5,026 nucleotides of DNA from an uncultured Eubacteriales bacterium. Lineage in GTDB: Bacteria; Bacillota_A; Clostridia; Christensenellales; Aristaeellaceae. Below the pieces are notes generated by a model. That model ran no database searches and had not been told where the DNA came from. It saw only the letters and a list, made by a program, of their open reading frames with translations. Every line of letters begins with the position of its first letter. The first letter of the stretch is position 1. The translations under genes were made by a program, and so were the position numbers. Shown here one piece after another: positions 1 through 5,026 of the stretch. The stretch covers positions 1 to 5,026 of the forward strand of contig CACYNZ010000282.1 of assembly GCA_902775835.1 (NCBI GenBank). The letters run 5' to 3'.

Positions 1-103
1 GAATCAGCGAATAGCGGTCTATGGCCTGGCAGAAAGGCTCCCAGATACTGCTGCGGAAAGGCCCGAAAATGGACTCCTGAACTTTTTGGGTAAACTCACT
101 CAT
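1..103 (-). CDS. TtcA-like PP-loop ATPase, N-terminal fragment (tRNA 2-thiolation family)
   Basis: This is the first 34 codons of a minus-strand gene that leaves the window at position 1. It starts at the ATG at 103-101, with AAGGAG at 116-111 seven bases upstream. The visible peptide begins MSEFTQKVQESIFGPF and continues with IWEPFCQAIDRYSLI. The pattern of a basic/aromatic FR..IW..F..AI..Y.LI helix is what I recall just before the SGGKDS PP-loop in TtcA-type tRNA 2-thiocytidine proteins of anaerobes. Those enzymes adenylate a tRNA base so that sulfur can be inserted, usually with an Fe-S cluster. The PP-loop itself lies outside the window, so the assignment rests on the N-terminal pattern only and another PP-loop ATPase of the TtcA/TilS group is possible. 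It diverges from the UvrA paralogue, and no functional link to it is evident. Confidence 0.6.
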   Translation of the reverse strand, partial: MSEFTQKVQESIFGPFRSSIWEPFCQAIDRYSLI

Positions 104-159
104 GGCGTTGCTCCTTTTCATGGTTGAGACAGGCTGCCGGCGGGAAAGCTGTCCCGGGC

Positions 160-187
160 AGTATAGCAGAAATGCGGGAATTGAGAA
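160..187 (-). promoter_or_regulatory. Putative promoter of the TtcA-like gene
   Basis: Read on the minus strand, TATACT at 165-160 is a good -10 box. TTCTCA at 187-182 matches four of six -35 consensus bases, with a 16-base spacer. Transcription would start near 153, giving a leader of about 50 bases before the ATG at 103. The -35 is weak and the call rests mainly on the -10. Confidence 0.4.
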
Positions 188-250
188 AGACGGTTTTTCC
201 GGCAGACGCGTTCCCGCGCAGATGAAAAACGCGAAAGGATGACAGGTCCG

Positions 251-2728
251 ATGAAGCCAGACCATATTGAGATCCGGGGCGCCCGGGTCCACAATCTGAA
301 GAATATTGATGTGAATGTGCCGCTCAACGGGATTGTGGGCATTGCGGGCGTTTCCGGGTCCGGAAAGTCGTCACTGGCACTGGGGGTTCTTTACGCGGAA
401 GGCTCACGGAGATACCTTGACGCGCTCTCCACCTATACCCGCCGGAGAATGACCCAGGCGGGACGCGCGGAGGTGGATGATGTCCGGTACATACCCTCTG
501 CGCTTGCGCTGCATCAGCGGCCCGGGGTTCCGGGCATACGGTCCACGTTCGGAACCGGAACAGAGCTTCTCAACAGCCTGAGGCTCATGTATTCGCGCCT
601 GGCTGAGCACGAATGCCCCAACGGGCACAGGCATGCGCCGACGCTGGATGTGGCGGCGGGCCGCGAGATCGTGTGCAGTGAATGCGGGGAGCATTTCTAT
701 GCCCCGTCGGCTGAGGAACTGGCCTTCAACAGTCAGGGTGCTTGCCGCCGGTGCGGCGGTACGGGGACCGTGCGTACCGTGGACATGGACACCCTGGTGC
801 CGGACAAGTCCCTGACCATTGAAGAGGGAGCGGTGGCTCCGTGGAACAGCCTGATGTGGTCGCTGATGGTGGATGTCTGCCGGGAAATGGGCGTGCGCAC
901 TAATGTGCCGTTCCGGGAACTGACGGAGCAGGAGCAGGAGATTGTGTATCACGGTCCGGCGGAAAAAAAGCATATCCTGTATCATTCCAAGACCACCAAC
1001 CAGGCGGGGGAACTGGATTTTACCTACTACAATGCCGTGTATACCGTGGAAAACGCCCTGTCCAAGGTCACGGATGAAAAGGGCATGAAGCGGGTGGAAA
1101 AGTTCCTGCGGGAGGATGTCTGCCCGGAGTGCAGCGGCACCCGTCTGAGCGCGCAGGCGAGAAAACCCCGGATCATGGGAAAGCGTCTGGACGAAGTCTG
1201 CACAATGCCGCTTGGAGAACTCAATCAATGGGTAGCTGGCGTGCCCGGCTGGGTGCCGGAAGCCATGAAGCCCATGGCGGAGCGCATCTGTGAATCCTTT
1301 CATACTGTCGCGGCAAGGCTTCTGGAACTCGGGCTGTCCTACCTTTCCCTGGACCGTGCCGGCAGCACGCTGTCCACCGGTGAACGCCAGAGAATGCAGA
1401 TGGCGCGGTCAGTGCGCAACCGCACCACAGGGGTCATGTATGTCCTGGATGAACCTTCCATCGGTCTGCATCCGGCCAACATACAGGGACTGAACGGTGT
1501 CATGCATGATCTGGTGGCGGACGGCAACAGCGTGGTGCTGGTGGATCATGATACGGAGATTCTCCGGGAAGCGGACTGGCTGATTGAGATGGGCCCGGGC
1601 GCCGGAAGTGCGGGCGGTCAGGTGCTGTGCGAGGGCACTGTGGAGGATCTCATCCGGAATCCTCAGTCCCGCATCGGACCGTTCCTCGGCCGCAGAGAGC
1701 AGCTGAAACGGCAAAGGGTGGAAGCCGGCCACATGTTTGAAAAGGGCAGCATTGAAATGCGCACAGAGGCGATCCACACGGTGCATCCGCTCAGCGTGCG
1801 TCTGCCCAAGGGCCGGCTGACCGTGATCACCGGGGTTTCGGGCTCCGGGAAAACCACCATGGTGCTGGAGAGCCTGTGCCCGGCCCTGACGGCACTGACG
1901 GAGGGAAGCAGAATGCCGGAGCATGTCAGGGAGATAAGCGCTCCCGGTATCCGGCATGTGAGGCTGATTGATGCGACGCCCATCGGCATCAATGTGCGCT
2001 CCACCGTAGCCACCTATGCCAACGTGCATGATGAACTGCGCAAAGTCTATGCGCGTCAGACCTCAGCCAGGGAACTGGGCCTGAAGGCAGGGGATTTTTC
2101 CTATAACACGGGGTCTCTGAGATGCCCGGTCTGTGACGGGACCGGGGAAATCTCACTGGATGTGCAGTTTCTGCCGGACGTGAACATCCCCTGTCCGGAA
2201 TGCCGGGGCAACCGGTACGCCCGGAAAGCGGACGCGGTCATGTACAGGGGAAACGGCGGCGAAATGCATTCCCTGCCGGAAGTCATGGGCATGGAGGTGG
2301 ATACGGCGCTGGCCTTTCTCTCGGGCCTGAAGACGGTTTCGGAACGCCTGCAGGTGCTCAGCCGGCTGGGGCTTGGATATCTGACCCTGGGCGAGGAAAC
2401 GCCCAGTCTTTCCGGCGGCGAGGCCCAGCGCCTGAAGCTGGCCAGTGAAATGGGCCGGATGCAGGATGACGCCGTGTTTGTGTTTGATGAACCGTCCATC
2501 GGACTGCATCCGCTGGACGTGGAAACGCTGATGGGCGTGTTTGACACACTTCTGGGGAGCGGAGCGACTGTGGTTGTCATTGAGCATGACCTGGATGTGA
2601 TCCGCAATGCCGACTATGTGATTGACATGGGCCCGGGCGGCGGGACGGAGGGCGGCCGGATCGTGTGCGCGGGCACGCCGGAGGAAGTCCGGGCATGTCC
2701 GGAGAGCATTACAGGACGGTATCTGTAA
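251..2728 (+). CDS. Short UvrA paralogue (UvrA2-like, lacks UvrB-binding domain)
   Basis: An 825-residue tandem ABC ATPase of the UvrA family; canonical UvrA is about 940. NBD1 has Walker A GVSGSGKS (33-40), signature LSTGERQRMQMA (374-385) and Walker B VMYVLDEPSIGLHP (395-408). NBD2 has GVSGSGKT (528-535), LSGGEAQRLKLA (720-731) and VFVFDEPSIGLHP (742-754). Zinc-type cysteines are C142/C145 with C165/C168, C291/C294, and a CxxC-19-CxxC finger at 625-651. About 15 residues separate the 117-126 region from the first CxxC, where canonical UvrA holds its roughly 110-residue UvrB-binding domain. This is the arrangement of class II UvrA (Deinococcus UvrA2, Streptomyces DrrC), linked to DNA-damage tolerance or drug self-resistance. 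UvrB partnership is therefore doubtful. I chose ATG 251 because AAAGGA (234-239) lies 11 bases upstream, whereas the in-frame ATG at 239 abuts it. The NBD1 signature reads STGE instead of SGGE. Confidence 0.93.
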   Translation: MKPDHIEIRGARVHNLKNIDVNVPLNGIVGIAGVSGSGKSSLALGVLYAEGSRRYLDALSTYTRRRMTQAGRAEVDDVRYIPSALALHQRPGVPGIRSTFGTGTELLNSLRLMYSRLAEHECPNGHRHAPTLDVAAGREIVCSECGEHFYAPSAEELAFNSQGACRRCGGTGTVRTVDMDTLVPDKSLTIEEGAVAPWNSLMWSLMVDVCREMGVRTNVPFRELTEQEQEIVYHGPAEKKHILYHSKTTNQAGELDFTYYNAVYTVENALSKVTDEKGMKRVEKFLREDVCPECSGTRLSAQARKPRIMGKRLDEVCTMPLGELNQWVAGVPGWVPEAMKPMAERICESFHTVAARLLELGLSYLSLDRAGSTLSTGERQRMQMARSVRNRTTGVMYVLDEPSIGLHPANIQGLNGVMHDLVADGNSVVLVDHDTEILREADWLIEMGPGAGSAGGQVLCEGTVEDLIRNPQSRIGPFLGRREQLKRQRVEAGHMFEKGSIEMRTEAIHTVHPLSVRLPKGRLTVITGVSGSGKTTMVLESLCPALTALTEGSRMPEHVREISAPGIRHVRLIDATPIGINVRSTVATYANVHDELRKVYARQTSARELGLKAGDFSYNTGSLRCPVCDGTGEISLDVQFLPDVNIPCPECRGNRYARKADAVMYRGNGGEMHSLPEVMGMEVDTALAFLSGLKTVSERLQVLSRLGLGYLTLGEETPSLSGGEAQRLKLASEMGRMQDDAVFVFDEPSIGLHPLDVETLMGVFDTLLGSGATVVVIEHDLDVIRNADYVIDMGPGGGTEGGRIVCAGTPEEVRACPESITGRYL

Positions 2729-2732
2729 GAAA

Positions 2733-2770
2733 AAGAGAGGGAAGGCGCGGAATTGCGCTTTCCCTCTCTT
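2733..2770. terminator. Bidirectional intrinsic terminator between uvrA-like gene and mobB
   Basis: Positions 2733-2748 pair with 2755-2770 to form a 16-bp stem with one G-T wobble (2744/2759) and a six-base loop GGAATT. It sits five bases after the UvrA stop codon and 17 bases beyond the mobB stop on the other strand. On the minus strand the stem is followed by TTTTTCTTAC, a good U-tract, so it should terminate the mobB operon well. On the plus strand the tract is interrupted (TTGTGGTTTTG), so termination of the UvrA transcript may be weaker. Confidence 0.9.
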
Positions 2771-2786
2771 GTGGTTTTGACATGTA

Positions 2787-3464
2787 TCAGGAATTGGTGA
2801 CCCAGGCGAGAATCTGTGCCTTCTGCTCCTCGGTCAGAGAAAGCGGCCGCCCGTCCAGCATGACGGTGAGGCTGCTCTTTGGCGGATGTCCCTGGCAGGC
2901 TTTGGCACAGAAGACGCCGGACACTTCCGCATCATGTCCGTTCATGGGTGTGTCCAGTGCCTTCAGATCCGCGTCTGTCTCCGGAAGTGCTTCCAGGAGG
3001 TCTGCCAGACGCTGAGGATCCTGCAGAACGTGCACCACGGGAAGGCCGTTCAGCTCACTCAGTGAGTCAGCAAGACGGCCGGACAGGGCAAGGGTGTGGG
3101 CATTGATCCGCTCCAAAGCATCCGCGGACTGTCTGGCACAGACGATTCTCGGAACCGGGATCTGGTAGTCGCCTTCCCAGAGCACATAATCACAGTTACG
3201 GTAGTGCTCCAGAATCTCAGACGGCAGCAGATGCCGGGGATAGAGAACCGTGGTTTCGTCCTGTGCCCGCGCCGTGACCGGAGCGGCTCCGGCCAGGATA
3301 TGCCTTTCCGTGTTGCTGCCGGGCTTGTCCATATGGAAGGCCGGGCAGGCGATGGTTTTCACGGTGCCCACGGCATGTCCGCGCTGGGCAAGCACCCGGA
3401 CAAGGTTTTCCACCACTGTGGTCTTGCCGGATGCGCGGATTCCGACGACGGCTATGATCTTCAT
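2787..3464 (-). CDS. mobB: MobB, molybdopterin-guanine dinucleotide biosynthesis protein with C-terminal extension
   Basis: A 225-residue cytoplasmic P-loop GTPase of the MobB family, thought to help MobA attach GMP to molybdopterin and so make the MGD cofactor of formate dehydrogenases and related enzymes. Visible motifs are Walker A GIRASGKTT (8-16), the conserved block HMDKPGSNTERHILAGA (44-60, compare DxPGKDTxRHxxAGA) and VLWEGDYQIPVPRIV (94-108), the family's 'EGFK..P.PKIVV' region. E. coli MobB is about 175 residues. Here a tail from roughly 177 holds C186AKAC190 and then LTVMLDGRPLSL, resembling the short VxLNGKxIxL tails I recall in clostridial MobB proteins. It starts three bases after the fdhD stop codon, with GGAGGG (3477-3472) inside the end of fdhD, so translation is probably coupled. 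It is the last gene of the operon, ending at the shared terminator. Confidence 0.9.
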   Translation of the reverse strand: MKIIAVVGIRASGKTTVVENLVRVLAQRGHAVGTVKTIACPAFHMDKPGSNTERHILAGAAPVTARAQDETTVLYPRHLLPSEILEHYRNCDYVLWEGDYQIPVPRIVCARQSADALERINAHTLALSGRLADSLSELNGLPVVHVLQDPQRLADLLEALPETDADLKALDTPMNGHDAEVSGVFCAKACQGHPPKSSLTVMLDGRPLSLTEEQKAQILAWVTNS

Positions 3465-3467
3465 GGA

Positions 3468-4088
3468 TTAACCCTCCTCGATGCGGGCTGTGCAGCCGAG
3501 AACCGACGGATGCGTTCCGGCCTGCACCAGGGCAATATTCAGTTCCCGGGCACGGGCAATGCTCAGTGAGCCGATCTGCTTGCCGGTGATCAGCACCGGA
3601 ATGCCGGCCCTGGCCGCTTTTTCCAGAAGCGTCAGCGTGATCCGGCCGGAGGACAGGAGCAGGGAAGCGGAAAGCAGCATCCCACTCCGGAGTGCGGCAC
3701 CCACGGCACGGTCCAGCGCGTTATGCCGGCTGATATCCCGGCCGACGGCTTTCTGCATGCCGTCTGTGAGCATCATGCAGTGCTGGCCGGCTGTTTTTCC
3801 AAAGGCAAGAAACGCCTGGTACTGCTCAAGACAGGAATCCAGGGAAAACGTGCATTCGTTCTCCAGAGGCCGGAGCGAAGCCGGATCATCCGGGCACACC
3901 CGGGTACTGACCTGCCAGACGGGACCGGGCAGAATGCTGATGATATCCTGCTCATGGCTGACATGGCCTTCCGTGAGCATAAAGCCAGACAGCAGCAGGT
4001 CCTCCCGGCCGGGCGAGCAGAGAATGGGTGCCTGATGATGGTCGTTGAGCGTCCATTCGAGCAGGGATTCTTCCATAATGGCGGGCAT
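3468..4088 (-). CDS. fdhD: FdhD, formate dehydrogenase accessory sulfurtransferase (atypical, no CxxC)
   Basis: FdhD carries sulfur from an IscS-type desulfurase to the bis-MGD cofactor and is needed for active formate dehydrogenase. This copy is 206 residues, short against the usual 260-280. Family landmarks are PILCSPGREDLLLSGFMLTEG (21-41), GRDISRHNALDR (116-127, compare EDVGRHNALDK), the SSGRITLTLLEKAARAGIPVLITG stretch (146-169), and a C-terminal ARELNIALVQA (180-190). The CxxC pair that E. coli uses for sulfur transfer (C121/C124, in GCGLCG) is absent. Only single cysteines C65 and C79 lie in the equivalent region (60-80), so either mechanism or cysteine placement differs. I start at ATG 4088 because AGGAGG (4101-4096) is seven bases upstream; an in-frame ATG at 4136 would add 16 residues inside the NTPase gene and lacks this site. 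Middle gene of the operon. Confidence 0.9.
   Translation of the reverse strand: MPAIMEESLLEWTLNDHHQAPILCSPGREDLLLSGFMLTEGHVSHEQDIISILPGPVWQVSTRVCPDDPASLRPLENECTFSLDSCLEQYQAFLAFGKTAGQHCMMLTDGMQKAVGRDISRHNALDRAVGAALRSGMLLSASLLLSSGRITLTLLEKAARAGIPVLITGKQIGSLSIARARELNIALVQAGTHPSVLGCTARIEEG
3472..3478 (-). promoter_or_regulatory. mobB ribosome binding site inside the fdhD 3' end
   Basis: On the minus strand the last fdhD codons GAG GAG GGT (Glu-Glu-Gly) supply AGGAGGG, eight bases before the mobB ATG and overlapping the run-in to the fdhD TAA at 3470-3468. This supports coupled translation of the two proteins. Confidence 0.85.
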
Positions 4089-4092
4089 TGTC

Positions 4093-4599
4093 TTACCTCC
4101 TGAGAAGCTCGAGCGCGAGCTGGTCGATATCGGCACGGTTTTCTTCAGTCACGGTCAGTACACGGACCGAGGGATGACTGCGGATGCACTCATGCCAGGC
4201 CTGATCCTTGCGTAGAACGCCGAGCACGGGCCGGTCTTCATCAAGGCATGCCATGATTTCCGCCTGAAAAGCAAAGGCATTTTTTTCCAGATGCCCGCAC
4301 TCATCCATGAGGATCAGTCCGGGGAAAGTCTGCTTCCTCCGGCGCAGGAGTTCCACGCCCCAGGTGTCAAAGCGGTCAGTGAGCCCGGTCATTTTTCCCT
4401 CGATGCGCCGGGCTACAATGCGGTCCGGAGTGAGGATATCCGGCTCGTCCGCCGGTACCATGTACAGTTCAGAACTTCCACGCTGGGAAGTCAGGAAGCG
4501 GGTACGGAAGCCCAGGAGCGGGAGCCGGAGCTGTTCAATGATCCGGTTCACTGCGCGGCTTTTTCCGATCTGCCGCTCTCCTGTCAGAAATACATGCAT
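4093..4599 (-). CDS. THEP1-type nucleoside-triphosphatase (P-loop NTPase)
   Basis: A 168-residue single-domain P-loop protein. Walker A is G7ERQIGKS14 at the extreme N-terminus, and Walker B is LILMDECGHLE (95-105), matching the DExGxxE pattern of the THEP1/NTPCR family (NTPase_1). Family members hydrolyse NTPs slowly in vitro and their biological role is poorly defined. GFRTRFLT (30-37) fits the family's typical G-F-x-T segment after the first helix, and ELYMVPAD (44-51) follows it. There is no signal peptide or membrane segment, so it is probably cytoplasmic. The ATG at 4599 has GGAGGG at 4613-4608, eight bases upstream. It is the first gene of a tight operon with fdhD and mobB. Its final two codons, AGG AGG (Arg-Arg), double as the fdhD ribosome binding site. 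Context suggests a role in cofactor or formate dehydrogenase maturation, but no such role is established. Confidence 0.85.
   Translation of the reverse strand: MHVFLTGERQIGKSRAVNRIIEQLRLPLLGFRTRFLTSQRGSSELYMVPADEPDILTPDRIVARRIEGKMTGLTDRFDTWGVELLRRRKQTFPGLILMDECGHLEKNAFAFQAEIMACLDEDRPVLGVLRKDQAWHECIRSHPSVRVLTVTEENRADIDQLALELLRR
4096..4101 (-). promoter_or_regulatory. fdhD ribosome binding site formed by the NTPase's last two Arg codons
   Basis: On the minus strand AGGAGG reads as the final two Arg codons of the NTPase gene, followed by its TAA (4095-4093), then four bases, then the fdhD ATG (4088). This perfect site with a seven-base spacer fixes the fdhD start and implies translational coupling. 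Tandem AGG codons are usually rare Arg codons, so they are probably kept for the site. Confidence 0.9.
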
Positions 4600-4624
4600 G
4601 AAACTGACCCTCCGGATGCTGTGA

Positions 4625-4638
4625 AATCAGGCCTGATT
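4625..4638. promoter_or_regulatory. 14-bp perfect palindrome overlapping the operon promoter (candidate operator)
   Basis: AATCAGGCCTGATT is its own reverse complement. It overlaps three bases of the minus-strand -10 box (4636-4641) and covers the expected transcription start near 4629. A dimeric repressor bound here would block the NTPase-fdhD-mobB promoter. A 14-bp palindrome can arise by chance about once in 16,000 positions, so its location is what makes it notable. The regulator is unknown. Confidence 0.5.
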
Positions 4639-4664
4639 ATAAGGCAGGGAAGAAGAAAAGTAAA
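4636..4664 (-). promoter_or_regulatory. Promoter of the NTPase-fdhD-mobB operon
   Basis: On the minus strand a perfect -10 box TATAAT (4641-4636) follows TTTACT (4664-4659, four of six matches to TTGACA) with an ideal 17-base spacer. Transcription would begin near 4629, leaving a leader of about 30 bases before the ATG at 4599. No other promoter-like pair is evident in the operon, whose genes are 3-4 bases apart. Confidence 0.75.
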
Positions 4665-4696
4665 ACTGTCAGGCGGAGGCGGTTTTGCTGCGGAAC

Positions 4697-4725
4697 TTGC
4701 AATCTTCATGAAGAAGGATTATAGT
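4697..4725 (+). promoter_or_regulatory. Promoter of the TatB-like gene
   Basis: TTGCAA (4697-4702) and TATAGT (4720-4725) are separated by exactly 17 bases and match the primary sigma-factor consensus in four and five positions. The start would fall near 4732, giving a leader of only about 19 bases that contains the GGGAGGG ribosome binding site. The spacer holds a 12-bp perfect palindrome, TCTTCATGAAGA (4703-4714). Confidence 0.65.
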
Positions 4726-4750
4726 TATAAGGAAAAGGGAGGGCCTTTGC

Positions 4751-5026
4751 TTGTTTAACATAGGATTTGCGGAACTCCTGCTGGTTCTTGTAATCGCGTA
4801 TGTCATTGTGGGTCCGAAGGATCTGCCGAAGGTCGCCCGATGGCTTGGCCGCATGGTAAAGCGGGTGCGTCAGATGATTGCCGAAGTCAAGGAAGAAGTC
4901 GGCTGGGATGAGATGATGCGCGAAACCGAGGACGTGCGCCGGGATATCGATCAGACCCTGAAGGATGCGGATGTTTCGAAGGACCTGAAGGACGCGTCCA
5001 GGGAACTGAACCGGAATATCCAGGAG
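4751..5026 (+). CDS. TatB-like twin-arginine translocase subunit, 3' end outside window
   Basis: The first 92 residues of a Tat component. MFNIGFAELLLVLVIAYVIV (1-20) is the single N-terminal membrane helix with the acidic residue E8. It is followed by the GPKDLPKVARWLGRMVKRVRQM hinge and amphipathic helix (21-42) and then a long charged helical region with repeated acidic and basic residues (45-92). FxIGFxELLL and GPxxLP favour TatB over TatA, and the extended charged tail agrees. TatA/TatB proteins sit in the cytoplasmic membrane and, with TatC, export folded proteins that often carry a cofactor. I start at TTG 4751, where GGGAGGG (4737-4743) lies seven bases upstream and the peptide begins exactly as the family does; no in-frame ATG fits. 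Divergent from the fdhD/mobB operon, which fits export of a molybdoenzyme. A tatC or other Tat gene may follow, but is not visible. Gene symbol withheld because TatA and TatB classes blur in non-proteobacteria. Confidence 0.85.
   Translation, partial: MFNIGFAELLLVLVIAYVIVGPKDLPKVARWLGRMVKRVRQMIAEVKEEVGWDEMMRETEDVRRDIDQTLKDADVSKDLKDASRELNRNIQE

Noticed and set aside
222..242. A six-codon frame (MKNAKG) just ahead of the UvrA start, considered as a leader peptide
   Set aside because: It has no ribosome binding site of its own and its end overlaps the AAAGGA used by the main gene, so it is most likely chance.
104..250. A plus-strand promoter for the UvrA paralogue
   Set aside because: TTGAGA at 124-129 and at 181-186, and TATAGC at 162-167, were tried, but no pair has both a plausible partner box and 16-18 base spacing. 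The promoter is not visible to me, though one must lie in or near this region.
404..1303. A 299-codon open frame on the minus strand, opposite the UvrA paralogue
   Set aside because: It lies wholly antisense to a clear ABC ATPase, is rich in His, Arg and Pro as expected from reading GC-rich codons backwards, and shows no recognisable domain. I saw no convincing ribosome binding site.
1409..2029. A 206-codon minus-strand open frame within the UvrA paralogue
   Set aside because: Its composition is typical of a shadow frame (many His, Arg, Gln) and it overlaps the conserved NBD1 and NBD2 coding sequence.
3481..4035. A 184-codon plus-strand open frame opposite fdhD
   Set aside because: It mirrors a clear FdhD reading frame; it is Ser- and Arg-rich with no domain and no ribosome binding site evident.
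4291..4758. A 155-codon plus-strand open frame running across the NTPase gene into the divergent promoter region
   Set aside because: Most of it is antisense to the Walker A and Walker B region of the NTPase, and it covers the promoters and both palindromes. The protein has no family resemblance.

Overview
The window looks like a stretch of chromosome from a moderately GC-rich bacterium. Nearly every gene has a strong Shine-Dalgarno sequence (AAGGAG, AGGAGG, GGGAGGG), and one appears to start at TTG. The genes for formate dehydrogenase and molybdenum cofactor maturation point to an anaerobe with Mo- or W-dependent formate metabolism. A Clostridia-type (Firmicutes) host is plausible, but this is inference; nothing here fixes the taxon.

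Layout. Positions 1-103 (minus) hold the first 34 codons of a gene whose N-terminus resembles TtcA-type PP-loop ATPases involved in tRNA thiolation. After a 147-base divergent intergenic region, 251-2728 (plus) encodes a short UvrA paralogue. It has two ABC ATPase modules and zinc CxxC motifs but no UvrB-binding domain. A 16-bp hairpin at 2733-2770 separates it from a convergent minus-strand operon and can act as terminator for both sides. That operon reads, in order of transcription, THEP1-type P-loop NTPase (4599-4093), fdhD (4088-3468) and mobB with a C-terminal extension (3464-2787). Both junctions are 3-4 bases, and each downstream ribosome binding site lies inside the last codons of the gene before it. 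A 151-base divergent region with a promoter in each direction and two perfect palindromes separates the operon from a TatB-like gene at 4751 (plus), which runs off the window.

How the genes fit together. MobB and FdhD act in the late steps of making active bis-MGD formate dehydrogenase or similar molybdoenzymes. Many such enzymes are folded with their cofactor and exported by the Tat system, so a divergent Tat gene fits a maturation-and-export locus. The THEP1-type NTPase is the least explained member; its place as first gene of the operon suggests an unassigned role in the same pathway. The UvrA paralogue and the TtcA-like gene look like unrelated neighbours.

Main points for a second look: FdhD lacks the usual CxxC sulfur-transfer motif; MobB carries an extra Cys-containing tail; the NTPase is tightly coupled to both; and a 14-bp palindrome overlaps the operon's -10 box. 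I saw no CRISPR array, insertion sequence, tRNA or rRNA. All stretches without a gene are shorter than 300 bases.
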